Shown: one piece after another, positions 40,690 through 51,399 of the stretch
Numbering within the stretch: position 1 is the stretch's first letter
Layout: the number at the start of each line of letters is the position of its first letter
Assembly (NCBI GenBank): GCA_004014935.1
Contig: CP025325.1
Location: 2,294,001 to 2,358,000, forward strand
Length of the DNA stretch: 64,000 nucleotides
Source: Saccharomycopsis malanga
Lineage: Eukaryota; Ascomycota; Saccharomycetes; Ascoideales; Saccharomycopsidaceae
Direction of reading: 5' to 3'
Position numbers and translations under genes: made by a program
Notes under the pieces: model-generated
What the model was told of the DNA's origin: nothing
The model's input: the letters and a program-made list of their open reading frames with translations, nothing else
The model's database searches: none

Positions 40690-43600
40690 ATGAGCCCTAA
40701 GAGCAACAATTTGACAGGCAGAACACCCGAGGAGGCTGTTTTGCTGCTGCCTCAGCCCTCGTTTTCTCATTTGCTGGCGTCTTTAAGCCAACCGAGCCGG
40801 TCAGCAAACACCGGCTCTACCGCAGCGTCTGCTAACAAAAAGAGCACATTATTAAGGAGGTTCAAAAGTCGAAAATTCAGCGGCCCTAGAGAATATAATA
40901 ATGATGTTTTATTTCGAAATCCTGGTCTCCAGAGTGCGCCGCAATTGGATTGCCCCGAGCCATTTAATGAGAATACCATTACCCCCAAAAAATCTTTGCT
41001 AGTGCCCTCCTATATTACAAGAAAGCTTACACGCAGAAAGAACTCTATGGATACCGTCTCAAATCATCGTGACTCCTCATTGGTGTCAGAGTCTTCTACC
41101 GACCATAACGATATCCGTTATCATAACCCACCCCATAGTTCACCCATATCCTTCAATAGCGGAAGCCCGATGATTACCGTCGACGAATATGTGCCTGATA
41201 ATGCTAACCATGCCGGCTCACGCCATAAAAAATCCATCAGCATTTCTCGCAACCAGGACCAAGAATCTACTGTCACATCATTCTTTTCCTTTCATCGTAA
41301 ATCGTCAGATTTTGAAAAATCCACACCCTCACATTCCCATCACTCGTCTATAAGCTCCCTTGTGGAAAAGCTGCACCATAATCACCATCAAACCACACCA
41401 GCGTTTCTATCGCCTCATAAACAGCATGCATTTATGAAATCGTCTCCTGAAATTAACTCATTCAAAAAGCTTATATTTCCTTCGCCGAGCTCTTCACCAG
41501 CGTCTCAAACTTCCAGTACAATTCTCAGTAATCAACATTCACAGCTCTTTCCTCATTCACCGCATGGCCCAGAACCTAGTCCTGCTTCAAGCCCAGCTCT
41601 AAGCCTGGCAAACTTTTCCAATGCCACCGCAACTCCCGATACTGTCCAGAACGCAAGTAATATACAGTACAACATCTCAGGCATGTTGAGCCATGCAAGC
41701 ACTGTAAAACATAAAAACAGCACTACCAGCCGGCATTCTTACAAGCTTTCGTCTTCCGACAATTTGCTTAGTTCCACCTCTTTCAATGATGGAGATAGTT
41801 TCATTAATAAAGACTTAGGTAATATCGAAATGGAAGGCTCAGATTCTGAGCTCGAATTATCTTATACTGATCCTCGCCTGCCAGGTACGAGTAGGAATTT
41901 TTTGCCACTATCTAAAAGTAATCAGATGCGTCCTATTGATATAACTGGTCTAGGAATATCTGGCACAAGTTATACTGACAACCAAAAAAACGCCCGGCAA
42001 GCTATTACTAGACCTTCTAGGCCAGATGATATATTTATAGCTCAGCACAATGACACTAAACAGCTACCAATTACAAGCCCACAATCGCCTGCATCATTGG
42101 CATCGCCTTTGACTAAACTTCGCAGAAAAACTTTTTCCTTGTTTTTTGATGACAAGCAACAACTTCTGCCTTTTTCACCAAATTTAGAATCGAACATGGC
42201 AATGGATCAATCAAGACCCTCGCATGAAAGCAAGAAGAGCCAATTATCACCATCAGTCAGCAGAAGCAGAAGCAGGTCTAATTCTTTAATTGTTTCTCAG
42301 AACCCCAAGAGAGTGGTTGCGACGCTTGTTGAGAAGTCTAGAGCTTCTTCTAATGAGGGGTCTAAAACCCTGTCAAGACGAGGCTCCTTATCTGGCGCCT
42401 TGATACCGTTTTCCAAATCACAGTTATCGTTATCCAATCCAGGATCACCATTACTTGCATTGGCTGCTCGAACTGCTAGTGACGAAACAAATAGAAAGAG
42501 TAACAGAAGAAGAAGCAAAACATTGAGCTCTTTAATGGGTTTAAATTCTTACAATGCTAAGAAGTCTAGATCTTTGGAAAAAGTCAACGAACTTGATCAG
42601 GGCCCGGTGTTAAAAAACATTCCTAAGAGCTTCATAGACTTGCATAATATCAATGGACATGGTGCCTCTCAAAGTTTGTCTAATAGCACGTCAACATCTA
42701 TTAGTAATAATTACCATAGTGCAAGTACCGACAGCACTTCTAATCTTGATGATATGATCCACTCCGAACATCGTAATCGCACCAGATCCAACTCATTAAA
42801 AAACCCATTTTCCAGTCTCGGTAACAAGTTTTTCAACGACTCTCAAAGTAATAATATCGACAATGATTTTAACGCGAAAAATGCTATAGATGTTGCCCAA
42901 AAAGGTCATGTTCTACCTTTTTCGGCTCGACAGTATGCTGCCAGCTCTTCGGTATTATTAGGTGTGGAGATTGAACCGCCCCAGCCGGAACCAAATGACA
43001 CATTTGTTCTGTATAATATGAAACTCATGGATGCTGGTTTTGGCTATGAAATTGTGGACATCTTGAGCTCCAAAATTACGGTGAACAAATATTCTTCTTC
43101 AAACTCGGTTAAGGAGTCTTTCAGCTTTATGGATGATGGTCATGATGCGTTTTTGAACGCCACATATAAGAGTATGAGTAAAAGCGAGTTCTATACATAT
43201 TGTTTGTATTTGTATACTTATCTTTTCTTCTTGAACTTGTATTATGGCTCAAGTTCTTTGTTTGTTCAAAACATTCTTGAACAAGATGGCAGCACAGTTT
43301 ATCTGATTCTTGAGTCATTTGATAAAATGAATGCTACAGATGGGAAGGCTGAAAACTTACTGGAAAAGTTAATGTCTAAACCGTTTATTGATTTCCATAC
43401 AGATAAAGTGTTTAGTATTCCCATAGATTTGCTATTAAGACACTTTCTTTTCTATAACAAGTTGCCACAAGAAACTGAAAAAATAGATTTGGTTTTGGAG
43501 ATTATCAGTCTAAACTATTATTATTTTATAAATTTGAGTCATCTAAAGTCTTGGAACGCCGACTACAAAATGAAAAACAAGGAGGATGATTTTGATGACA

Positions 43601-45735
43601 CTGTCATCATTCATAGACCTGATGACACAGACATTGAAAAAAGTATAGATGCTGATGAGATTGATCTCGATGACGTGGATACTTCCAAAGTGACAATTTT
43701 TAATTCGGTGAGCGAGATCTATACCCTTCTTTTTGTTCTCCTTGTCTTACAAACCGACCGTTTCAATAAAAGCAACAAGTCCAAAATGCTGCAGCAGGAC
43801 TTCATCAATATCATCAACAACTTTAAAAAAGAGGATTTCAAGAAAGTAAAGCTGGAAAAGGGTGGCGCCAAAGTGTCAGAGACAGATGATTCGTTTTTGC
43901 TATTCAACTTATTAACTAATGAGATAATTGATTACTTTTATGAGAACATGACTTCAACTCCTTTAAAATCAATTAGGGATATTATCTCACCTTCTTTCCA
44001 TACTAGAAATAGTTCTGTCGCTACCGTTACCTCTTTAGTGTCACCAACATCACCATTATTTAATGGAAATGCAGCAACTGGTGCAGCAGCTGCCTCTTCA
44101 GGAAAACGAAAAAATAATAACAATTTTTTTGCTTCCTCCTCCTCCTCCTTGACTTCTTCAGTCAATGATCCTTATTCAATGACTAATTTTGATGATGTCA
44201 AATCGCTGGTGATAGATTATGGCATTTATAAAAATTTCTCTGATCCTTTTGAGACTTATTACCAGGAGTTTGTGAATGAAGCTACGGGCTCGTTTTACCA
44301 TAATATTACTGCAACCCTCAACTGCAAGGAGCCATCAGCACTTTTAAAGTTGGATCATTCGCAAGATATTTCTAATATTTTATTTGCTATGAGACAAGCA
44401 ACTATAAAAACCAACATGAATTGTAAAGACACTCCAAAGCCTACAGGTGCTGCCAACTCAACAGATATGCCAATGTTTGTACGGATATATAAAATTGGTA
44501 TAGTGTATAAGCAAGAAGCCAAAACCAGCTTATTGCCTAAACGTAAGAAGAAGGAAGCCAAAAGACGCTCTAAAAATTTCCAAAATGTTAATCTTAATGA
44601 CAGTGACACGTTTGTATGGAAAAAATATTTTGCCATGCTTACCACATTTGGCATTTATATTTTCAAAAGCGTTAACTGGGACCTTCTAGCCAAGTTTGAA
44701 GGGCAAGATCAATATATAAGTGCTTTTGGTTTCAACAAAATACCTAGAAGCATTAGAATCTATTCTTCTTCTTTTTTCTTGCAACTGAGTAATAGTGAAT
44801 TGGAATTGGCTATACCTGTTGACCAGGTGTTTGCTTACAAGTACAGGTATAAAGATTATAACAGCTTTTACATATGTTATAGCAATAGTGCTAATGACAC
44901 TAAATTTCTAAAGATTGATGAAGTGGATGTTACCAACGAATGGATGAATAACCCTAAGAGTAACAAGGTTTATAATAAAGGGTTATTCTACAGCGACTCT
45001 CTGGAAGACGTCGCTGAGTGGGTATATAACATCAATTATCTTGCAGCATTGCACAAATGTTTGCCATTGGACCATGATGAAGCATATACCAACTTGAGTA
45101 TACCAGGCAACGAAAACGCTCATGAGCTCACGATTGGAAGGCATACTACGTTGGTTGGCCGCCACAAAGAATTGAATCAAGAGTTGAAAGTTATAAGCAA
45201 GCTTAAATTGAATTTCGAAAAAATCTTGCAGTTCGTTAAACGGCTCACTCCCTACCAATCAAAAAACCGTTTACGGTTAAAAAAATTGGTGAATAAAATT
45301 TATACTAATAACTTCCGCTCATTATGGTTCGAAGAATTCAAGATAAAGTGTTTTATACTTTTGGTCGAACAAACCATGTCCAATACAGGTGAATCGGCAG
45401 TCATTGAACGGCAACGGAAACTCTCGGTGATTCTGGTTCACGTTGAATCCAATAAGCGATACTCCGGTTTCTGCAAAGTGGCGGACCATTGTGCAGCTAT
45501 TTTTGATATGTTGTTGCTAAACTCAAGCGAAGAATACGAGACACACTCACAAGCTAATGATGATAATGAAGCAGAACATAACAAAAACAAAGCTAATAAA
45601 TTTAATCCGGATGGAAGTAGAATAGACGCTTTCACTATGCTCACCTCACAATACAATTATCCTGGGATTGTGTACGATGCAGAAGTTTCGATGAGCCCGA
45701 TCTTCAGATCAACTCAATTTAGGCAGTTGCTCTGA
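40690..45735 (+). CDS. SYT1: Sec7-domain Arf GEF with PH domain, Syt1-like
   Basis: Syt1 activates Arl1/Arf GTPases at the trans-Golgi by exchanging GDP for GTP. The 1681-residue product has about 800 disordered N-terminal residues rich in Ser, Asn, His and basic patches. A divergent Sec7 domain follows (about 800-1080): IPIDLLLRHFLFYNKLPQETEKID carries the catalytic glutamate at Glu928, and LLFVLLVLQTDRFNKSNKSKM is the second Sec7 signature. A split PH domain spans about 1262-1450, ending AEWVYNINYLAALH. Saccharomyces Syt1 has 1226 residues; Yel1 is the other candidate. At least eight in-frame CTG codons occur, nearly all in Ser-rich stretches; under code 12 the PH end reads DSSEDVAEW. Confidence 0.75.
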   Translation: MSPKSNNLTGRTPEEAVLLLPQPSFSHLLASLSQPSRSANTGSTAASANKKSTLLRRFKSRKFSGPREYNNDVLFRNPGLQSAPQLDCPEPFNENTITPKKSLLVPSYITRKLTRRKNSMDTVSNHRDSSLVSESSTDHNDIRYHNPPHSSPISFNSGSPMITVDEYVPDNANHAGSRHKKSISISRNQDQESTVTSFFSFHRKSSDFEKSTPSHSHHSSISSLVEKLHHNHHQTTPAFLSPHKQHAFMKSSPEINSFKKLIFPSPSSSPASQTSSTILSNQHSQLFPHSPHGPEPSPASSPALSLANFSNATATPDTVQNASNIQYNISGMLSHASTVKHKNSTTSRHSYKLSSSDNLLSSTSFNDGDSFINKDLGNIEMEGSDSELELSYTDPRLPGTSRNFLPLSKSNQMRPIDITGLGISGTSYTDNQKNARQAITRPSRPDDIFIAQHNDTKQLPITSPQSPASLASPLTKLRRKTFSLFFDDKQQLLPFSPNLESNMAMDQSRPSHESKKSQLSPSVSRSRSRSNSLIVSQNPKRVVATLVEKSRASSNEGSKTLSRRGSLSGALIPFSKSQLSLSNPGSPLLALAARTASDETNRKSNRRRSKTLSSLMGLNSYNAKKSRSLEKVNELDQGPVLKNIPKSFIDLHNINGHGASQSLSNSTSTSISNNYHSASTDSTSNLDDMIHSEHRNRTRSNSLKNPFSSLGNKFFNDSQSNNIDNDFNAKNAIDVAQKGHVLPFSARQYAASSSVLLGVEIEPPQPEPNDTFVLYNMKLMDAGFGYEIVDILSSKITVNKYSSSNSVKESFSFMDDGHDAFLNATYKSMSKSEFYTYCLYLYTYLFFLNLYYGSSSLFVQNILEQDGSTVYLILESFDKMNATDGKAENLLEKLMSKPFIDFHTDKVFSIPIDLLLRHFLFYNKLPQETEKIDLVLEIISLNYYYFINLSHLKSWNADYKMKNKEDDFDDTVIIHRPDDTDIEKSIDADEIDLDDVDTSKVTIFNSVSEIYTLLFVLLVLQTDRFNKSNKSKMLQQDFINIINNFKKEDFKKVKLEKGGAKVSETDDSFLLFNLLTNEIIDYFYENMTSTPLKSIRDIISPSFHTRNSSVATVTSLVSPTSPLFNGNAATGAAAASSGKRKNNNNFFASSSSSLTSSVNDPYSMTNFDDVKSLVIDYGIYKNFSDPFETYYQEFVNEATGSFYHNITATLNCKEPSALLKLDHSQDISNILFAMRQATIKTNMNCKDTPKPTGAANSTDMPMFVRIYKIGIVYKQEAKTSLLPKRKKKEAKRRSKNFQNVNLNDSDTFVWKKYFAMLTTFGIYIFKSVNWDLLAKFEGQDQYISAFGFNKIPRSIRIYSSSFFLQLSNSELELAIPVDQVFAYKYRYKDYNSFYICYSNSANDTKFLKIDEVDVTNEWMNNPKSNKVYNKGLFYSDSLEDVAEWVYNINYLAALHKCLPLDHDEAYTNLSIPGNENAHELTIGRHTTLVGRHKELNQELKVISKLKLNFEKILQFVKRLTPYQSKNRLRLKKLVNKIYTNNFRSLWFEEFKIKCFILLVEQTMSNTGESAVIERQRKLSVILVHVESNKRYSGFCKVADHCAAIFDMLLLNSSEEYETHSQANDDNEAEHNKNKANKFNPDGSRIDAFTMLTSQYNYPGIVYDAEVSMSPIFRSTQFRQLL

Positions 45736-45802
45736 CGATCCTACATTTTTCGAAATATTATAAAATTTTTAATTTTATTTTTACGTAGTATTTGATTGAT
45801 TG

Positions 45803-45953
<151 letters not shown>

Positions 45954-46045
45954 ATGTCTCAAGGGACTTGGTAAAACCACAACTATGTCTTGTTGATCAT
46001 AATCTTTTCATCGGATTGGTTGAAATTGGGCACGCGAACAGGTCA

Positions 46046-46054
46046 CGCGCGCGA
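46046..46054. promoter_or_regulatory. PIM1: CGCGCGCGA motif upstream of PIM1
   Basis: The same nine-mer lies upstream of the SCM3-like gene. It is 122 bp before the PIM1 ATG, in a locally GC-rich patch. Role unproven. Confidence 0.3.
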
Positions 46055-46175
46055 ATACTTTTTCACTTTTAAAATTGGTGAAAGTGAACGGGTTTAATTT
46101 TCAAGAGGCAAATTAGAATGCTGTCGCAAGAAGAGCTAACAAAGCAGGTATCTTTACCATAAAGAATTAGCAAAT

Positions 46176-49100
46176 ATGCTCTCCCGCTATACACTGAAGC
46201 CTCTTTCGAGGTGTTTACGTAGTCAATGGTATAGAGGTGTCATTTCCTCCAGAAGCGCAGTGTCTGTATTACCAAATGGCCAGCTTGCTTCCCAAGTTCC
46301 ACAGGACTTCACCAAGTCCTATATGAAGGAAGACAAGCGTTCTCGTTTGGCTTTCGGTATCTCTTCCATGGAAAGCATTTGGTTAAACCGGACTAAGTTG
46401 AACAAGAAGGTGGAAGATGAGCTTACGAATGAACAGACAGATTTGACCGAAAAGAAAGAAATAAATAAAGAGAATCGTGAGAAGAACAAGAAAGATATTG
46501 AAAAAAAGGAAGAAACAAAAATAGAGAAGAACTCAAAAGATGAGAGTCTCACTCTGTCGGGGGAAAGCAAGAATGCTTCTTCTTCTTCTTTTTCTTCTTC
46601 TTCTTCTTCTTCTTCTGCTGCTGCTGGTGGTTCATCAAGCGGTGGCGATGGTGGCGATGGTGGCAATAACCCTAAAAATGATGGTCTGAAAAAGAAGAAA
46701 GAAGCTGTCAGCACTTCTACTACTATTCCCTGGGTATACCCACAGGTAATAGCGTTGCCTGTTTCGCGTCGTCCATTGCTCCCTGGTTTCCACAAGGCCT
46801 TGATGATTTCAGATCCATCAGTGATAAAAGCGGTTAAGGAGATGATGAACAAAGGACAGAATTATGTTGCTTGTTTCCTTTTCAAGAACAAGGATGTTCG
46901 TGCGGATGTGATAAACAGTGCTGACGAGGTTTATCCTATTGGTGTTTTTGGCCAGATCACTGACTATCAACTTTCAAGTAATAACAAGGATAAGGTGGAA
47001 ATTATGACCATTGTAATCTATCCTCACAAGAGAATCCGTATAGATAAACTTATTGCTCCAAAGTCTGAAGAAGAAATTGAACAAAACAAGACTCAAAGAG
47101 TCAAGGTATTGGAAGCTGAAGCTATTAAAGAGTTGGAGCAAGAAGGAAAACATTTTGTGGAGCTTCCTCCTACTGAAGGAACAGAAAAGGATGGTAAGGG
47201 AATTGCTAAGACGGATGAGAAAAAGCGTTTGGGTGTAGAGGAAGAAAACAAACAATTTCTTAAGGAAAAAGAGTTGCGTATTTTGCAGAAAATGGATGAC
47301 GAAGAAGCAGAAAATCCATCTGTGTTCTTGAAAAACCACTCGGTTTCTCTTGTCGAAATGAGTGAGTTGAAAGATGAGCCATTTGACAAAAAGTCTCCTG
47401 TTATCACTGCTTTGACCTCTGAAATCCTCAGGGCTTTGAAGGAGATCACTGATTTGAACACTATGTTTAGAGAGCAACTTTCTAGTTTCAGTGCTTCAAT
47501 GCAAACTACTACTTGCAATGTTTTTGAAACGCCAGCCAAGTTGGCTGACTTTGCTGCTGCTGTATCTGCTGGTGATGAAAAAGAATTACAAGAGATTTTG
47601 AGTTGTTCTAACATTGAACAAAGATTGAGAAAATCTTTGGTTGTGCTCAAAAAAGAACTCATGACTGCTGAGTTGCAGAAGAAAATATCTAAAGACATAG
47701 ACGTTAAAATACAGAAAAGACAAAGAGAATACTATTTGATGGAACAATTGAAAGGTATTAAGCGTGAACTAGGCATAGATGATGAGAGAAGCAAATTGAT
47801 TGAGACTTTCAAAAAGAGAGTTGAGAAACTAACATTGCCTGAGAATGTTGAGAAAATTTTTAATGATGAATTGGCCAAGTTGTCGACATTAGAAACTGCA
47901 ATGAGTGAATTTAGTGTGGTAAGAAATTATTTGGATTGGCTCACGCAAATTCCTTGGGGTATCAAGTCTAAAGAAAGATACAATATTTCAATGGCACTCA
48001 GGATTCTTGACGAAGACCATTACGGTATGAAAGACGTGAAAGACCGTATATTGGAGTTTATCGCAGTAGGCAAATTGTTGGGCAAGGTAGATGGTAAGAT
48101 TCTTTGTTTTGTTGGTCCTCCTGGTGTAGGTAAGACTTCTATTGCAAAATCAATTGCAAGAAGTTTGGATAGAAAGTACTTTAGATTTTCTGTTGGTGGC
48201 ATGACCGACGTCTCCGAAATCAAAGGTCATAGAAGAACATACGTTGGCGCTTTGCCAGGTAGAATTGTTCAAGGCTTGAAGAAGGCTCAGACTGAAAACC
48301 CATTGATTTTGATCGATGAAATCGACAAGATTGGTTTTACTAGTGTTCATGGCGATCCTTCTGCTGCCTTGCTTGAGTTATTGGATCCAGAACAGAACAA
48401 CTCTTTCCTAGACAACTATTTAGATGTTCCTATTGATATGTCGAAAGTATTATTTGTGTGTACTGCCAATACTTTGGATACTATTCCTAGACCATTGTTG
48501 GACAGAATGGAAGTCATTGAACTATCAGGGTACGTTGCGGATGAGAAAGTCAAGATCGCTGAGAAGTACTTGATTCCACAAGCTAAAGAAAAGAGTGGTT
48601 TGAAAGAAGCCAATGTTGATATTACCAACGAAGGTATTGCTACTTTGATCAAACAGTACTGTAGAGAAAGTGGTGTTAGAAATTTGAAAAAACAAATTGA
48701 AAAAGTTTATAGAAAAGCCGCTTTGAAAATTGCCACGACTCTCGATAAGAATGTGGTTGGAACTGAAGAAGACAAAAAATTAATGGAGAGCATAAAAGGA
48801 AACAATGATGATGCAGAACAAAATGCTGTTATCAAGGCTGACAAGCCATCTACCTCTCCAGCTGAAAATGAGGAGTCATCAGGTTTAAAAGAAACTGCTG
48901 TCGAGGAAGATAAAACCAAGGTTGCTGAAGACGGAGTGTCTATTAACGACCAGGTAGAGATTCCAAAGGATCTTCAAATTACAATCAAACCAGAAGATTT
49001 GAAAGATTACATCGGCCCAGCCATTTTTAAGTCAGACCGGCTTTACGAAACCACCATACCTGGTGTAGTTATGGGATTGGCTTGGACCAACATGGGTGGA

Positions 49101-49688
49101 ACAGCCCTTTATATTGAGTCTGTGTTGAATCAATCTATGAACGAACACTCTCATGCTCATTTAGAAATAACAGGCCAGTTGGGTGATGTCATGAAGGAGT
49201 CTTCCACCATAGCATACTCTTTTGCTAAGATGTTCTTGGCCAAAAATTACCCAGAAAACAGATTCTTCGAAAGAGCCTCCATCCATTTGCATTGTCCAGA
49301 AGGTGCTATACCAAAGGATGGTCCTAGTGCTGGTGTCACAATGTCCAGTAGTTTGCTTAGTTTGGCATTGAACCAACCATTGCTGCCTACTGTGGCCATG
49401 ACCGGTGAAATGACGCTCACTGGTAAAGTGTTGAAGATTGGAGGTTTAAAGGAAAAGACCATTGCTGCAAAGAGATCAGGCGCCAAGACTGTGATCTTCC
49501 CTAAGGATAACTTGCCAGACTGGATTGAGTTGTCCGAAAACATTAAGGAGGGCTTGGAATTTGTTGCTGCCGAGTGGTACGACGAAATCTTCGCCAAGTT
49601 GTTTCCTGGTCTTGACACAAAAACGGGAAATGATGTCTGGAAAGCAGAGTATAAAAAGATTGACGAAAAGGAAAAAAAGTCAAAGTAG
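46176..49688 (+). CDS. PIM1: Mitochondrial ATP-dependent Lon protease
   Basis: Pim1 degrades misfolded matrix proteins and supports mtDNA maintenance. The 1170-residue precursor opens with a basic presequence (MLSRYTLKPLSRCLRSQWYRG; residue 7 is a CTG, so probably Ser). A low-complexity stretch of charged residues, Ser repeats and Gly follows (residues about 85-170). Next is the Lon N-domain beginning PQVIALPVSRRPLLPGF. The AAA+ module has Walker A GPPGVGKTS (Lys653) and Walker B LILIDEIDK. The protease domain has the catalytic dyad in PKDGPSAG (Ser1051) and GGLKEK (Lys1094), 43 residues apart as in other Lon enzymes. An acidic insert lies between the AAA+ and protease parts, as in yeast Pim1. 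Confidence 0.98.
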   Translation: MLSRYTLKPLSRCLRSQWYRGVISSRSAVSVLPNGQLASQVPQDFTKSYMKEDKRSRLAFGISSMESIWLNRTKLNKKVEDELTNEQTDLTEKKEINKENREKNKKDIEKKEETKIEKNSKDESLTLSGESKNASSSSFSSSSSSSSAAAGGSSSGGDGGDGGNNPKNDGLKKKKEAVSTSTTIPWVYPQVIALPVSRRPLLPGFHKALMISDPSVIKAVKEMMNKGQNYVACFLFKNKDVRADVINSADEVYPIGVFGQITDYQLSSNNKDKVEIMTIVIYPHKRIRIDKLIAPKSEEEIEQNKTQRVKVLEAEAIKELEQEGKHFVELPPTEGTEKDGKGIAKTDEKKRLGVEEENKQFLKEKELRILQKMDDEEAENPSVFLKNHSVSLVEMSELKDEPFDKKSPVITALTSEILRALKEITDLNTMFREQLSSFSASMQTTTCNVFETPAKLADFAAAVSAGDEKELQEILSCSNIEQRLRKSLVVLKKELMTAELQKKISKDIDVKIQKRQREYYLMEQLKGIKRELGIDDERSKLIETFKKRVEKLTLPENVEKIFNDELAKLSTLETAMSEFSVVRNYLDWLTQIPWGIKSKERYNISMALRILDEDHYGMKDVKDRILEFIAVGKLLGKVDGKILCFVGPPGVGKTSIAKSIARSLDRKYFRFSVGGMTDVSEIKGHRRTYVGALPGRIVQGLKKAQTENPLILIDEIDKIGFTSVHGDPSAALLELLDPEQNNSFLDNYLDVPIDMSKVLFVCTANTLDTIPRPLLDRMEVIELSGYVADEKVKIAEKYLIPQAKEKSGLKEANVDITNEGIATLIKQYCRESGVRNLKKQIEKVYRKAALKIATTLDKNVVGTEEDKKLMESIKGNNDDAEQNAVIKADKPSTSPAENEESSGLKETAVEEDKTKVAEDGVSINDQVEIPKDLQITIKPEDLKDYIGPAIFKSDRLYETTIPGVVMGLAWTNMGGTALYIESVLNQSMNEHSHAHLEITGQLGDVMKESSTIAYSFAKMFLAKNYPENRFFERASIHLHCPEGAIPKDGPSAGVTMSSSLLSLALNQPLLPTVAMTGEMTLTGKVLKIGGLKEKTIAAKRSGAKTVIFPKDNLPDWIELSENIKEGLEFVAAEWYDEIFAKLFPGLDTKTGNDVWKAEYKKIDEKEKKSK

Positions 49689-50013
49689 GTATTTTTGATA
49701 TTCGTGTAAATGATGACTTGACTTGCACTACAAGAAGATTTTGTAAAAACAATATAATAATATATGCATCCAGTGAAACACTTTTTTTTGTAGAAAGGTG
49801 GTAGTACACGTATCAAAGCTGCGTGACATTGTTTAAATTACATTCATTTAACAACCTTCGTCATTATTTATCAATCACTTGCAGTTATATGCCTAACAAA
49901 GGAACACTGAAAATAGAGACAAAGTAGCAAAGTACAATTTGGTCAAAAAGCAAATTCGTAAATTCTATATATTATATGAAGTAGGTTCGTAGAAATGGTT
50001 AAATTAACCATAA
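49689..50013. other. PIM1-GDH convergent gap
   Basis: Two 3' flanks meet here. No gene or motif of note is seen. Confidence 0.5.
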
Positions 50014-51399
50014 TTAATAGAGGTCGCCTTGATTGTACATGGCTCTGACGACTTTAACGAAACCAGCAATGTTTGCACCGGCAACCAAAGATGGGAATGA
50101 GTCCTTAGAAGCTTCTGCAGAGTACTCCTTAGCGGTCTGAACACAGTTGTTGAAACAGGTAACCATGATGTTCTTTAACTGAGCATCAACCTGTTCAGAA
50201 GTGTACTTGACTCTCTGGGAGTTCTGGGCCATTTCAATAGCAGAGACAGCAACGCCACCAGCGTTAGCAGCCTTTCCTGGGGCGTACCAGACACCGGATC
50301 CAGCACCGGAGACTCTTGTTTCTTCAAAAACATCAATGGCATCCTGGGTGGAACCCATATTGGAACCTTCAGCAACAAACTTACAACCGTTGGCAACCAA
50401 AGTTTTGGCTTCTTCGCCAGAAACTTCGTTTTGGGTAGCACATGGCAAAGCGATGTCCACCTTACCAACGTGAACCCATGGTCTAGCGTTTGGAATGTAT
50501 TTGACAGCATTATCGCCAGAGAAAATGTTGGATTTAGATGAAGCGTCAATAATGATTTCCAAGGATTGAAACTTGAGCTTACCAGCAGCAATTTCAGAAA
50601 CTTGTTCTGCAGTGACACCGTTTGGAGCAATCAAAGCACCTTTGGAGTCAGAGAGAGAAATAACAGTGGCACCCAACTCGATGGCTTTCAAAGCAGCATA
50701 TTGAGCAACATTACCGGAACCAGAGATGGCAACAGTTTTACCCTTGAAAGATTCCTTACCCTTGGTGGCATGCTTAATCATTTCGTCAACGTAATAGATC
50801 AAACCGTATCCAGTAGCTTCAGGTCTAATCAAAGAGCCACCCCAAGCCAAACCCTTACCAGTCAAAACACCTTGGTAAGCGTTTCTAATTTGCTTGTAGG
50901 CGCCGAACAAGAAACCAACTTCTCTGCCACCAACACCAATGTCACCAGCAGGAACATCAGTGTCTGGACCAATGTGCCTAGCCAACTCACGCATGAAAGA
51001 AACACAGAATCTTCTGATTTCAGAGTCAGATTTGTCCTTTGGATTGAAGTCAGAGCCACCTTTACCTCCACCAATCATCTCGCCAGTCAAAGCATTTTTG
51101 AAGATCTGCTCAAAACCAAGAAATTTCAAAATGGAAAGGTTGACGGAAGGGTGGAATCTTAAACCACCCTTGTAAGGACCCAAGGCAGAGTTGAATTGAA
51201 CTCTGTAACCCCTGTTAACTTGCAATTCACCCTTATCGTTTTCCCAAACGACTCTGAATTGAATAATTCTCTCTGGAATTGAAATCACCTCCAAAGCTTT
51301 TTCGTATTCTGGATGCTTCTTGAAAAGAGTCGAAGCTTTAAGAGTTGAAGCAACTTCGTTGTAGGCTTGTTCAAATTCAGGTTCGTGTGGCTGGACCAT
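50014..51399 (-). CDS. GDH1: NADP-dependent glutamate dehydrogenase
   Basis: This cytosolic enzyme makes glutamate from 2-oxoglutarate, ammonium and NADPH, the main route of ammonium assimilation. The 461-residue product matches the hexameric fungal enzyme. [26 protein letters not shown] is the substrate-binding block. [30 protein letters not shown] carries the catalytic lysine. [21 protein letters not shown] follows, and [13 protein letters not shown] is the dinucleotide-binding loop (the GSGNVA form seen in NADP enzymes). Leucine and other codons are strongly biased (TTG, GGT, GCT), pointing to high expression. Upstream DNA carries GATAAG and several CCGG-containing sites. Confidence 0.97.
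   Translation of the reverse strand: MVQPHEPEFEQAYNEVASTLKASTLFKKHPEYEKALEVISIPERIIQFRVVWENDKGELQVNRGYRVQFNSALGPYKGGLRFHPSVNLSILKFLGFEQIFKNALTGEMIGGGKGGSDFNPKDKSDSEIRRFCVSFMRELARHIGPDTDVPAGDIGVGGREVGFLFGAYKQIRNAYQGVLTGKGLAWGGSLIRPEATGYGLIYYVDEMIKHATKGKESFKGKTVAISGSGNVAQYAALKAIELGATVISLSDSKGALIAPNGVTAEQVSEIAAGKLKFQSLEIIIDASSKSNIFSGDNAVKYIPNARPWVHVGKVDIALPCATQNEVSGEEAKTLVANGCKFVAEGSNMGSTQDAIDVFEETRVSGAGSGVWYAPGKAANAGGVAVSAIEMAQNSQRVKYTSEQVDAQLKNIMVTCFNNCVQTAKEYSAEASKDSFPSLVAGANIAGFVKVVRAMYNQGDLY

Noticed and set aside
46319-46852. A 177-codon antisense frame over PIM1 rich in Ser, Phe and Glu
   Set aside because: It mirrors the low-complexity Ser/Lys/Glu coding region of PIM1.
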